Positions 29,427-37,802 of a DNA stretch of 64,000 nucleotides are shown here, piece after piece. A model generated the notes under the pieces. That model had not been told where the DNA came from. It was given only the letters and a program-made list of their open reading frames with translations, and made no database searches. Source of the stretch: an uncultured Bryobacteraceae bacterium (GTDB lineage Bacteria; Acidobacteriota; Terriglobia; Bryobacterales; Bryobacteraceae); the NCBI GenBank assembly GCA_937924525.1, contig CALDSU010000005.1:310001-374000 (forward strand). The letters run 5' to 3'. Each line of letters opens with the position of its first letter. The first letter of the stretch is position 1. Position numbers and translations under genes: made by a program.

Positions 29427-31136
29427 TTAACGCGAACAGCGGGCGGCTTCAAACGCGCGCTGGAACTGGTTCCGGCGCTCGGGGTCGGCCACGGCGAGCG
29501 ACCGTTGCAAGTATTCGCAGGCTTCCGCGCGCCGCGGGGCGGGCGGATTCTGCGCCAGCAGAGTTTCGGCCAGCCAATACAGCGCCTCATGGTCCTCCGG
29601 TTGCGACTGCGCCAGGGCGCGAAAGTGCGTTTCCGCCTGTGCGTACTGCTTGCGGTCCAGGTGGATCGCGCCGAGGTTAAAGAGTGCCTTGGCGTTCCTC
29701 TCGTCGTAGGCAAGCGCCTGCTGGTACGCCGCCACAGCGCCGGCGGTATCCGCCTTGTCCTCCGCCGCCACTCCTTGATCGGCGAACAGGGCCGCGATGC
29801 GGGAGCGCAGCGCCTGCCGTTGTTCGGCAGGCAGGTCGCCGGCGCTTTTTTCGAGCGCCAGCAACGTATTCAGGTCGGTGGCCTGCTGAAAACGGCAGCC
29901 AAACACGCGCACGCGCGCTTCCTCGCGCGGAAACGCCTCCGACGCCGCGCGCTGGGCCGTTTCCAACACGCCGGCGGCAAGACAGTCTCCCGCGGCGACG
30001 CCCGCCAGAACCCGCCACGCGGTCAGATCGGCGCGCGACACCTCGGACAGCGGGCTGCCGAGCGCATGCACGAATTCGTCGCGCGCCTCGGCATACTTTT
30101 GCTCGCGGTACCGCAGCAGTCCTCGCCGGAAAAAGGCATCGCCAACGGCCCAGGTCGTATCGTTGGATTGCTGCGCCAGGCGGACGGCCTGGCCGTAGTC
30201 CTCAAAGGCCGCGGGACCAAGGTCCAGTTTTTCCCGCTCCCGGGCGCGCAGATACAGCGCCCGCGACAGATCCGGCTTGGCCTCGAGAGCCGCCGTGAAG
30301 TGATCGATGGCCAGGGCGGGCTGGCCCGCTTCCGCCAGCACTCTGCCGGTTTGGAAATGCATGTCGGCGAAAGCCGGGCGGGGACCAAGCAATGCGACGA
30401 TGTCGGGATAGTCGGCCGCGGTGTGTTCGGCCAGGGCGCGCACCGCCAGCGGCAGCAGCCGCGCGGCTTCCGCGAGGTTCCGTTCCTGGAGCAGGCGCTG
30501 CCCTTCCGCCCAGTCTCGCCAGGCTTGCGCCGTTCGGGACAGGGGAGTCGCCGGCGCCAGCGCAAACGCTTGGGCGGCGTCCGCCCAGGCCTCCCGCTGC
30601 CCGGCCAGCCAGGACACCCACGCCCGCGCGGTGTCCACCAGCGCCACACAAAACGAGGCTACCATCACCGGCGAATCGGCGCAGGCCGCGCCGCGGGCGA
30701 GGCTGGCCAGCTGCTCCTGCGAATCCGGATAAGACCCCGCCGTCCGGCCCCGCTCCATACGCGCGACAAGCGGCAGGATGCGCAGTCCCGGCGGCGCGGA
30801 TTCGCGTTTCCCGTGCGGCCAGAGCGCGATCGCCTGGGTGAAGTCCCGGGCAGCCTTTTGATACCGCTGCGCATCGCCGCTGGCCAGCGCGGCGAACAGT
30901 TCGCAATAGCCGGCGCGGTAGTGCACCAGATACAACTGGTCGGAGCGAACCAGCCCGATCAACGATGCGTGCGCCTGGGCGCAGCGTTGGGCTTCCGCGA
31001 AACCCGGCCGGGGACTGGTATCCACCGCGTCGAACGCCTGCCTTGCCGCAACAGCCGGATTCGAGGGCTGCGCCAGCGCGGCGGGGACCGCCACGGCCAA
31101 CCCCAGCCATCGCGCGAGGATCGCGGTACGGAGCAT
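29427..31136 (-). CDS. Secreted TPR-repeat protein
   Basis: A 569-aa protein with a Sec signal peptide (LARWLGLAVAVPAALAQ). It contains helical TPR-like repeats, clearest at about 265-330 (FQTGRVLAEAGQPALAIDHFTAALEAKPDLSRA and the following unit) and 455-560 (ADTAGAVAAYQQALAYDERNAKALFNLGAIHLD and two more units). The middle is Ala-rich helix without catalytic motifs. It lies 11 bases after the FecR-like gene on the same strand, so the two form an operon and may form a periplasmic complex. A scaffold or protein-binding role is inferred from the fold only. Confidence 0.75.
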   Translation of the reverse strand: MLRTAILARWLGLAVAVPAALAQPSNPAVAARQAFDAVDTSPRPGFAEAQRCAQAHASLIGLVRSDQLYLVHYRAGYCELFAALASGDAQRYQKAARDFTQAIALWPHGKRESAPPGLRILPLVARMERGRTAGSYPDSQEQLASLARGAACADSPVMVASFCVALVDTARAWVSWLAGQREAWADAAQAFALAPATPLSRTAQAWRDWAEGQRLLQERNLAEAARLLPLAVRALAEHTAADYPDIVALLGPRPAFADMHFQTGRVLAEAGQPALAIDHFTAALEAKPDLSRALYLRAREREKLDLGPAAFEDYGQAVRLAQQSNDTTWAVGDAFFRRGLLRYREQKYAEARDEFVHALGSPLSEVSRADLTAWRVLAGVAAGDCLAAGVLETAQRAASEAFPREEARVRVFGCRFQQATDLNTLLALEKSAGDLPAEQRQALRSRIAALFADQGVAAEDKADTAGAVAAYQQALAYDERNAKALFNLGAIHLDRKQYAQAETHFRALAQSQPEDHEALYWLAETLLAQNPPAPRRAEACEYLQRSLAVADPERRNQFQRAFEAARCSR

Positions 31137-31147
31137 GGCGGATCCAG

Positions 31148-31819
31148 CTAATCGCTTCGCGCCAAGCCGGGCGCGTTTGCGGAGCCGGCCGGAAGGACGA
31201 TGTACTCTGTTTCCGGCGCTGCTCCGGACGCCGCGCCGGCGGCAGGTTCCGCAGGCAATGCCGGCGCCTGGCCGCCGCTGCGCCGGTCCAGGATCTCCGG
31301 CGCCTGCCCGCCGCTACGGCCGTGCGCGGGAGCCGCCGAGCTTCGCTTCTGCGCTGCCAATCCGAACTGCAACGTCTGCCCCGCCGTGATCGAAGCCAGC
31401 GCGGGGCCCCGCGGGTCGAGGATCACCGCCGCACCTTGCTGGACCTCGATCCGCACCGGGCCGTGCTCCCCGGCCGTCGCGGCCAGCACCGTTTCGGGCG
31501 CCAGCTGTACTTTGAGGCGGGCCAGGCCGACCGTGAGTCTCCGACCGCGGCAGGAGAATTCGGCAGCACCGCTGGCCAGTACGGGACCCGCCGGCTCCAG
31601 CCGGAGCTCCGAACTGTTCAGGAGAACAACCTCCAGGGAGCGCAATTGCAGGCGGGCAGTCGCTTGAGCTTCCGTTCGGATCGTCTGCCCGGTCCGCACC
31701 GGGCCCCCTTCGATGCGCGCTCCATCCGCCCAGACCGGACCGCGCACCGCGATCGAACCCAGCGATTCGGCCGCCGGCAGCCGCGCGGCGCAAGCCAGCA
31801 GCGCGGCCAGAAGCAGCAT
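31148..31819 (-). CDS. Secreted FecR-like domain protein
   Basis: About 223 aa, starting at 31819 where a signal peptide is evident (MLLLAALLACAARLPAAES); the much longer open frame upstream has no coding character. The domain (about 20-150) has the FecR-like beta repeat pattern: GPVWADGARIEGGPVRTGQTIRTEAQATARLQL, then strands with LRLEPAGPV and EVQQGAAVIL. The C-terminal tail holds a duplicated RSGGQAPEILD/RSGGQAPALPA unit. Unlike true FecR it has no inner-membrane anti-sigma part, so it is probably a periplasmic sensor or structural protein working with the TPR protein downstream. Confidence 0.65.
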   Translation of the reverse strand: MLLLAALLACAARLPAAESLGSIAVRGPVWADGARIEGGPVRTGQTIRTEAQATARLQLRSLEVVLLNSSELRLEPAGPVLASGAAEFSCRGRRLTVGLARLKVQLAPETVLAATAGEHGPVRIEVQQGAAVILDPRGPALASITAGQTLQFGLAAQKRSSAAPAHGRSGGQAPEILDRRSGGQAPALPAEPAAGAASGAAPETEYIVLPAGSANAPGLARSD

Positions 31820-31912
31820 GCGCACGTCTTCCTTTATAGCGTCCGCGGCCGAACCCTGCAACCAGCCCGGCTGCCTGCGCCCGCTTGCGACGCCGATGCT
31901 ACGCTGACCACG

Positions 31913-32452
31913 ATGCTTGGCACACTGGTGGCGCTCTCGTTCCGCGTCGTTACATTCACCTTCGGCGGCGGCGAGCCGACGATGGCGGTGTTCTACCAGG
32001 AACTCGTGGAGCGCCGCAAGTGGCTCTCGCCGGAGACCTACGCGCTGATCTTCGGCCTGGCGCGGGTTACGCCCGGCACCAACCTGCTCGCGTTCTGCGT
32101 GGGCTGCGGCTGGCATCTGCGTGGTTGGCCGGGCGCGCTGGCGGTGGGGCTGGTCACCTCCCTGCCAGGCTCGGCGGCGGCGGTGTGGCTTTCTTCCATG
32201 TACGGCGCACTTGGCCGCAATCCGGGCGCGGCGGCGGTAGTAGGCGGCATGCTGGCGGCCGCTGTCGGACTGATGGCCGGCGGCGCCTGCCAACTGGTCC
32301 GCCGTTACCTCCGTCCCGGACAGACCCTGCGGGCGCTGGTCCTTACCGTGGGGGCGCTCGGGCTTTCGCTCAGCCTGGGCTGGTCCCCCATCTGGATCCT
32401 GGCCGCGGCGTCCCTGGCCGGCGCGTGCTGGCGCGGAAAGGCGCTGGTATGA
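31913..32452 (+). CDS. Chromate transporter, first half (ChrA-like, split form)
   Basis: A 179-aa inner-membrane protein of the chromate ion transporter family. The conserved FTFGGGEPTMAVFYQELVERRKWL (a GG.P..F...V....W version) and VTPGTNLLAFCVGC mark it as a single CHR domain with about five or six spans. Short-chain ChrA systems use two such half-proteins encoded by adjacent genes, and the second half follows with an ATGA overlap. Chromate efflux is the named function of the family, but sulfate or other anions are possible for these short forms. Confidence 0.82.
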   Translation: MLGTLVALSFRVVTFTFGGGEPTMAVFYQELVERRKWLSPETYALIFGLARVTPGTNLLAFCVGCGWHLRGWPGALAVGLVTSLPGSAAAVWLSSMYGALGRNPGAAAVVGGMLAAAVGLMAGGACQLVRRYLRPGQTLRALVLTVGALGLSLSLGWSPIWILAAASLAGACWRGKALV

Positions 32453-32976
32453 ACCTCGTCCTTTTGTATCTCCTGCTCCTGAAAGCCACGCTGTTGAGCT
32501 TCAGCGGACTGGCCTCGCTGCCCATGGTGCACCGCGACCTCGTCGTGGACCGGAAGGCGCTCACCGACCGCGAATTCAACTCCGCCCTGGCCGCGGGCCA
32601 AGCCGTGCCGGGTCCGAACGGTCTGTACATCGTAGGGGTCGGTTACTTTGCCGCGGGAGTTCCCGGCGCGGTGGTGGCGTGGCTGGCCATGACCACCCCG
32701 GCGTTTCTGATGATTCCGCTGCTGCGCTACCTGGGTCGCCGGGCGGATCAGCCCCTCGTCCGAGGAGCGATTGAAGGAGCCGTCTTCGCCGCCGCCGGCC
32801 TGATTCTGGCGGCCACGGCAGCGCTGGCCCGTGACGCCGCCGCCACCCCGGCGCTGGCGCTGATCGCACTGGTCTCGGCTGCCTTCGTCATTCTCACCCG
32901 CCGGGATACGCTGTGGGTCTTCGCCTTTTCCGGCCTGGCGGGCTGGCTGGCTTCCAGGATGGGCTCGGGAGTCTAG
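32449..32976 (+). CDS. Chromate transporter, second half
   Basis: A 175-aa membrane protein, the partner of the preceding half, with its ATG inside the stop of that gene. It has the family pattern FSGLASLPMVHRDLVVDRKALTDREF, then the QAVPGPNGLYIVGVGYFAAGVPG core and further spans. The two halves presumably form an antiparallel heterodimer, as proposed for short-chain CHR pairs. It ends the plus-strand run; no regulator gene (chrB or other) is adjacent, so induction cannot be inferred. Confidence 0.82.
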   Translation: MNLVLLYLLLLKATLLSFSGLASLPMVHRDLVVDRKALTDREFNSALAAGQAVPGPNGLYIVGVGYFAAGVPGAVVAWLAMTTPAFLMIPLLRYLGRRADQPLVRGAIEGAVFAAAGLILAATAALARDAAATPALALIALVSAAFVILTRRDTLWVFAFSGLAGWLASRMGSGV

Positions 32977-33283
32977 AGTCAGGACGAGACTAGACCCGTG
33001 GGGCAGTCCTCCCCGCGGGAGAGCGCGTGGTTCCGCCTTCCGGCGCCGGGAACAAGAGTGCGGACGGCGGCGTCCGAGATAGGGTACGCCCCTGACAGAC
33101 GCCGGGGGCGCCGGCCGGTGAATCATCGAAAAATCGGATGGTCTGGTGATGATGGTGACGATTTATCTCATTGACCAGTTCGCCTCCTGCGTGATAAGCA
33201 CTCGTCCACATTAGGAACCGGAGCGGGACCTCCCGCGAGTCTCAAGGGGATCGGCGGTTCCTGAGAGAGAAAGTGGGGTAGCG
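32977..33283. other. Intergenic region upstream of the TonB-dependent receptor
   Basis: No coding region that I can support. Candidate promoter elements are TTGACC at 33171-33176 and GATAAG at 33193-33198 (16-bp spacer), which would give a leader of about 80 bases. The match is modest and I give it low weight. The minus-strand frame here (32990-33211) has no coding character apart from a His run and is rejected. Confidence 0.3.
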
Positions 33284-36200
33284 ATGCGGACGTGCGCGAT
33301 ACTCTTTCTCGCCGTGTCGAGCACGGCGCTTGTCTTCGGACAGGGACGAGCCACCATTCTGGGAGCCATCACCGATGAGTCTGGCGGCATCGTGCCCAAG
33401 GCGACGATCACCATCATCAACACCGGGACGCAGCAGCGCCGGATGACGGAAGCGGACGAGCGCGGCCAGTTCGAGGCGCCGTCGCTCGATATCGGCTTTT
33501 ACGATGTCATGGCGGAGGCGGCGGGCTTTCAGCGCGCCGTGGTCAGGAGAGTGCGGCTCGAAGTCGACCAGCGCGCCCGCGTGGATTTGCAGCTTAAAGT
33601 GGGCGAGGTCACCCAGTCGATCGAGGTCCAGGCGGCTTCGGCGATGCTCCAAACCGACGACGCGACGGTCAGTACGGTCATCGACGCCCAGAAGATCCGC
33701 GAGCTTCCGCTGCCGGGCAATCGCAACCTGTTCCGGCTGGCCCTGCTGGCGCCGGGCATGAGCCGCGGGCCGGCCTCCAGCGTGACAACCAGCGGCTTTG
33801 GCCCCGGGTTCGGCATCGCCGCGATGGGCCAGAAGGTGCATAACAACGCGATCCTGCTAGATGGCGCGCCCCTGAGGACCGCGATTCATGGCGCGGTCCG
33901 GATGCGACCTTCGGTGGAGGCCATCGAAGAATTTCGCGTCGAGGCCGGCTGGTATTCGGCCGAGTACGGAACGCAGTCCGGCGCGCAGATCATCGCCACC
34001 ATCCGGCCGGGCACCAACTCCTTCCACGGGGTCGCGTTTCACTTCCTGCGCAATGACGTGCTGGACGCCCGGAACTTTTTTGAACAGCCCGGCTCGAAGA
34101 AACGTCCCCTGCGGCGCAACACGTTCGGCGGCGTGGTGAGCGGCCCCATCATCCGCAACCGCACCTTTTTCACGGCCAACGGCGAGTTCTTCCGCGAGCG
34201 CCGCAGCACGCAGGGCTTTGCGATCTATCCTTCCCAGCGGATGCGGGACGGCGATCTGACCGAACCGTACTTCCAGCGCGCGAACGGCTCCTTGATTCCC
34301 GTCCTCGATCTGGCCACGGGCGCGCCCTTCCCGAACAATCGCATTCCCGCGTCGCGGATTGCGCCGCAGGCCAGGGCGCTGATGCAGTTCTACCCGCAAC
34401 CCAACCTCGCCGGCCGCGAGTTCGACGGCACCAACAACTTCAGCGGCGTCACCCGCAACGCCGATGACGACGACCAGGTGTTCGTGCGGATCGACCACAG
34501 TTTCAGCGATCGCGACAAGCTGTTCGGACGGTACGGCATCCAGGACGTCAGCCTGCCGATCTTCCCGATCAACCCCCACCCGTTCTTCGTCACCCGGCGT
34601 CCGCGCCGGCAGCAGAATGCGACTCTGAACTACACGCGGATCCTGACGCCCGCCCTGCTGAATCAACTGCGCGTCTCCTACAATCGCGACATCTTCAAGA
34701 CGGTGGATGACGTCAGCGGCACCAGCTTCAACATTGCAAAGGACCTGGGGATTCCCGGCCAGACGAACAACCCGTTGGATACCGGCCTGCCGTCCATTTC
34801 GATCACCGGCGTGGCCGGCCTCGGCAACTCAGACATCAACACGATTTGGGACGAGTCGCGGCAGCTTGCCAATCAACTGGCCTGGACCCGCGGCAGCCAC
34901 ACGGTGAAGATCGGCAGCGAGTTCACGCTCCTTCGCCTGGATCGCCGCACGGTCTCCTTTGTCAAGGGGGCATTCAATTTCACTGGCATCCACGCCGGCA
35001 ACAGCGCGGGGGTTACCGCCCAGGAACGCGGGCGCCTGGCCTGGGCGGACTTCCTGCTGGACCAGCCGCAGCAGGTTCGGCTGGGCTTCACCGACCGGTT
35101 GCCGCCCGGCGTCGACCCGGGAACCTTCCCACAGACTCGCTTCTGGCGCTCGCACAGCTATGTCACCGACGACTGGCGGATCACGCCGAAGCTCACCATG
35201 AACCTCGGGGTCCGGTACGAATACAACTCGGCGATTGAAGACAAATACGGGCAGACGCGGAATTTCGATTTCACCCGTTTGGATCTGTATCCCGCCGTTG
35301 GCCGGCGCGGTCCGCTCAACGACCCCAGCAAGACCCTGTTTGCCCCGCGCATCGGTTTCGCCTGGCGTCCACTGGGCGGCAATTCATTTGTACTCCGCAC
35401 CGGCTACGGGATCTTCTACAACGTCAACATGATGAACATGTTCGTGCCCGCGCTGGCCGCGAACCCGCCCAACAACCTGAATATTAACGAACTGAACACC
35501 GCCGGCAACGTGCGCATCCGGATGGCCACCGCCGACCAGGCCACCGCCCTGTCCATCAACCCCGAAATCAACTCCGCCGACACCCAGCGCGGCGTAGGAG
35601 ACGTGCATCAGTGGAACTTCAATATCCAGAAGCTGCTGCCGAAGGGCTTCACGATGGAGGTTGGCTACGCCGGCTCCAAGTCCTCGCATTTCGACTCGCC
35701 GCGCACCGTCAATCCGTACGTCCCGGGCACCACGCGAAGGATCTATCCCGCCTGGGGTCCCATTGAGAATATTTCTCTCGATGCCGCCGGAAACTACCAC
35801 GGGCTGCTCACCAAACTCGAGAAGCGCTTTGGGCGCGGTTTCACGCTGCTCCAAACTTACACTTGGTCGAAAACCATGTTTGACTCCTTCGCGTGCTGCG
35901 GAGCCCAGCGACACAACAACCCGTACAATTGGCGACTCGAGAAGGGCTTGGCGGAAACTGATCAACGGCACCGCGCCACTACGGCGTTCCTCTACGAGTT
36001 CCCCTTCTACCGAAGCCGGCGCGACCTTCGTGGGCAGTTGCTCGGCGGATGGCAAGTCAACGGGAATCTGACGCTGGAGACCGGTCTGCCCATGCATCCC
36101 ATCCAGGCGCTCAAGCCCATCGACGACGGCTGCCCGCGCTGCAACCACCGCCCCGACCGGATCGCCGATGGGCGATTGAGCGAACATCAGCGGAGCCTGG

Positions 36201-36487
36201 CGCGCTGGTTCGACACGGCCGCCTTTGTCACGGCCCGGGGACATTACGGCAACAGTGGCCGCAATATTCTCACCGCCCCCGGATTGACCAACCTGGATTT
36301 CGCCGTTTTCAAGAACTTCCCGATCACCGAAACCAAGGCGATCCAGTTCCGTTGGGAGAATTACAATTTCACCAATACGCCGCCGTTCGATCCGCCGACC
36401 CTAGAAATCAGTTCAGGTAACTTCGGGCGGATCACCAGCGCGGGATTGGGCCGCGAGATGCAGTTCGCCCTGCGCTTCCAATTCTGA
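33284..36487 (+). CDS. Oar-like TonB-dependent outer-membrane receptor with carboxypeptidase-regulatory domain
   Basis: Outer-membrane protein of 1067 aa. Signal peptide 1-20 (ending LVFGQ); an N-terminal carboxypeptidase-D regulatory-like beta domain (about 22-105, ATILGAITDESGGIVPKATITI). A plug-like region follows (about 115-240, with IRELPLPGNRNLFRLALLAPG and VEAIEEFRVEAGWYSAEYG), then a large beta-barrel to the C-terminal phenylalanine (MQFALRFQF), the usual outer-membrane insertion signal. This architecture is strongly expanded in Acidobacteria and resembles myxobacterial Oar; substrates are mostly unknown, with polysaccharides or peptides suspected. No classical TonB box is obvious. 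Monocistronic. Confidence 0.88.
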   Translation: MRTCAILFLAVSSTALVFGQGRATILGAITDESGGIVPKATITIINTGTQQRRMTEADERGQFEAPSLDIGFYDVMAEAAGFQRAVVRRVRLEVDQRARVDLQLKVGEVTQSIEVQAASAMLQTDDATVSTVIDAQKIRELPLPGNRNLFRLALLAPGMSRGPASSVTTSGFGPGFGIAAMGQKVHNNAILLDGAPLRTAIHGAVRMRPSVEAIEEFRVEAGWYSAEYGTQSGAQIIATIRPGTNSFHGVAFHFLRNDVLDARNFFEQPGSKKRPLRRNTFGGVVSGPIIRNRTFFTANGEFFRERRSTQGFAIYPSQRMRDGDLTEPYFQRANGSLIPVLDLATGAPFPNNRIPASRIAPQARALMQFYPQPNLAGREFDGTNNFSGVTRNADDDDQVFVRIDHSFSDRDKLFGRYGIQDVSLPIFPINPHPFFVTRRPRRQQNATLNYTRILTPALLNQLRVSYNRDIFKTVDDVSGTSFNIAKDLGIPGQTNNPLDTGLPSISITGVAGLGNSDINTIWDESRQLANQLAWTRGSHTVKIGSEFTLLRLDRRTVSFVKGAFNFTGIHAGNSAGVTAQERGRLAWADFLLDQPQQVRLGFTDRLPPGVDPGTFPQTRFWRSHSYVTDDWRITPKLTMNLGVRYEYNSAIEDKYGQTRNFDFTRLDLYPAVGRRGPLNDPSKTLFAPRIGFAWRPLGGNSFVLRTGYGIFYNVNMMNMFVPALAANPPNNLNINELNTAGNVRIRMATADQATALSINPEINSADTQRGVGDVHQWNFNIQKLLPKGFTMEVGYAGSKSSHFDSPRTVNPYVPGTTRRIYPAWGPIENISLDAAGNYHGLLTKLEKRFGRGFTLLQTYTWSKTMFDSFACCGAQRHNNPYNWRLEKGLAETDQRHRATTAFLYEFPFYRSRRDLRGQLLGGWQVNGNLTLETGLPMHPIQALKPIDDGCPRCNHRPDRIADGRLSEHQRSLARWFDTAAFVTARGHYGNSGRNILTAPGLTNLDFAVFKNFPITETKAIQFRWENYNFTNTPPFDPPTLEISSGNFGRITSAGLGREMQFALRFQF

Positions 36488-36514
36488 GCGGGCGTGAAGC
36501 ACCCGGCCGGCCCG

Positions 36515-37032
36515 CACGCGACGAACTGCTTCCTAGAAGGTTCCACAGCCGCAGCGCGTTTTCGCCGAGGATGCGCTCGCGCAGCTTGGGGTCCATACGC
36601 GCCCTTCGCAGCAGGTTCAGGCGGTACTCGATCTGGTCCGCCAGGCCACACCCGAAATCGGAACCCCATACCAGGCGGTCGCGCGGGCCGCGCTCGACGA
36701 AGATTCCCCGTGCGCGCTGGTGCGGGCCGCACAAAGCCAGCCAGACGTTGGGCAGGCGCGCTGCGTGCAACGCGCTCCGCCAGTTCCACGATGGCGTTCA
36801 CGCCCTGTTGTTTCAGCCGCAGGATCGATTCCTCGGTCTGCGCCTGTTCCCAGCGGGAGGCAGAGTCGGCCGCCTGTCCGCCTCGCCTCCGGACGAACGG
36901 GAGAGCCTCCATGTTGGACGCCAGCACCAGTCCCTGCTTGATCCAGTGCGGGCTTGGGGGAGGTTGGGCGTGCACCGCCTTACCTCCGGCCATCACGACA
37001 GCCGCGAGGAGGAAAAAGAAGTGGAAGACCAT
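36515..37032 (-). pseudogene. Amidohydrolase-family pseudogene with internal deletion and frameshift
   Basis: From 37032 a signal peptide (MVFHFFFLLAAVVMAGG...VHAQ) and the start of a metal-dependent hydrolase-like protein can be read down to about 36790 (EESILRLKQQGVNAIVE). The frame then changes. From 36770 the typical C-terminal end of the amidohydrolase-2 family appears: NVWLALCGP, DRLVWGSDF, then RILGENALRLWNLL near 36530. The middle 100-200 residues, including the metal-binding histidines, are missing, so no active enzyme can be made. It lies between the TonB-receptor gene (convergent) and the response regulator. Confidence 0.65.
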
Positions 37033-37115
37033 GAGTCCGGCGGCGCGCCCGACGCCGATTTTTCGTATCTCAGCCGGCCGCCAGGCACGACGCTCCCCGG
37101 CGCGCCGCGTGTGAC

Positions 37116-37802
37116 TCAACCTGAAAACCGGTAGCCCACCCCGCGGACGGTGTGGATGAAACGCGGGCTTTGCGCGTTGTCCTCGAGCTTCTGCCGCAGC
37201 CAGGCCACGTGCACGTCCACGGTCCGGGAGGTGACGCCATGGTGGTACTCCCACACGTTTTCCAGCAACTCATCCCGGGAGACCACCCGGCCGCGCCGGT
37301 CCACCAGAAAGCGCAGCAGTTGCAGTTCTTTGCCCGCCAGCGCCACCGTCTGGCCGCCTTTGCGCACTTGTCCGGTTTCGAAATCCACAGCGACATCGCC
37401 GAACTGGTAGCGCGCCACCGGCAGGGGATTCTCCCGGCGGACACGCCGCAGCAGCGCTTCCACGCGCGCCAGCAACTCGGCAGGTTCGAACGGCTTCGTC
37501 AGATAGTCGTCGGCGCCCAGCTTCAGCCCGACCACACGATCCACCACTTGCGTTTTGGCGGTCAGCATCAGGATGGCGGCGTCCTTCCCGCTCTGCCTCA
37601 GCTCGCGGCACACGTCAAAGCCATTCTTTCCAGGCAGCATGACGTCCAGAATGATGAGGTCGAACCGTTCGGCGAGCCCCCGCGCCAGGCCGGAGGGACC
37701 ATCCGTGGCCGTCTCAACCGCATATCCTTCGGCCGCCAGCAGGTCGGTCAGCGTCAGCACCAGCCCGGGCTCATCCTCAACCAGCAGAATGCGCGAACTC
37801 AT
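37116..37802 (-). CDS. OmpR-family two-component response regulator
   Basis: A 228-aa regulator starting at 37802, where family members begin (SSRILLVEDE). The receiver domain has the acidic pair in LVEDE, the phosphoacceptor Asp53 in LIILDVMLPGKNG, the Thr in MLTAKT and the Lys in YLTKPF. The C-terminal winged helix ends HTVRGVGYRFSG, diagnostic for OmpR/PhoB DNA-binding domains. It overlaps the upstream kinase gene by 26 bases and is co-translated with it. Target genes are not known; the kinase's periplasmic sensor domain is the only hint. Confidence 0.93.
   Translation of the reverse strand: MSSRILLVEDEPGLVLTLTDLLAAEGYAVETATDGPSGLARGLAERFDLIILDVMLPGKNGFDVCRELRQSGKDAAILMLTAKTQVVDRVVGLKLGADDYLTKPFEPAELLARVEALLRRVRRENPLPVARYQFGDVAVDFETGQVRKGGQTVALAGKELQLLRFLVDRRGRVVSRDELLENVWEYHHGVTSRTVDVHVAWLRQKLEDNAQSPRFIHTVRGVGYRFSG

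Noticed and set aside
29271-31151. Plus-strand frame of 626 codons
   Set aside because: Antisense to the TPR gene, which has a signal peptide and repeats; Arg/Gln-rich shadow.
32990-33211. Minus-strand frame of 73 codons upstream of the TonB receptor
   Set aside because: No ribosome-binding site, His-rich and Pro-rich random composition, no coupling to a neighbour.
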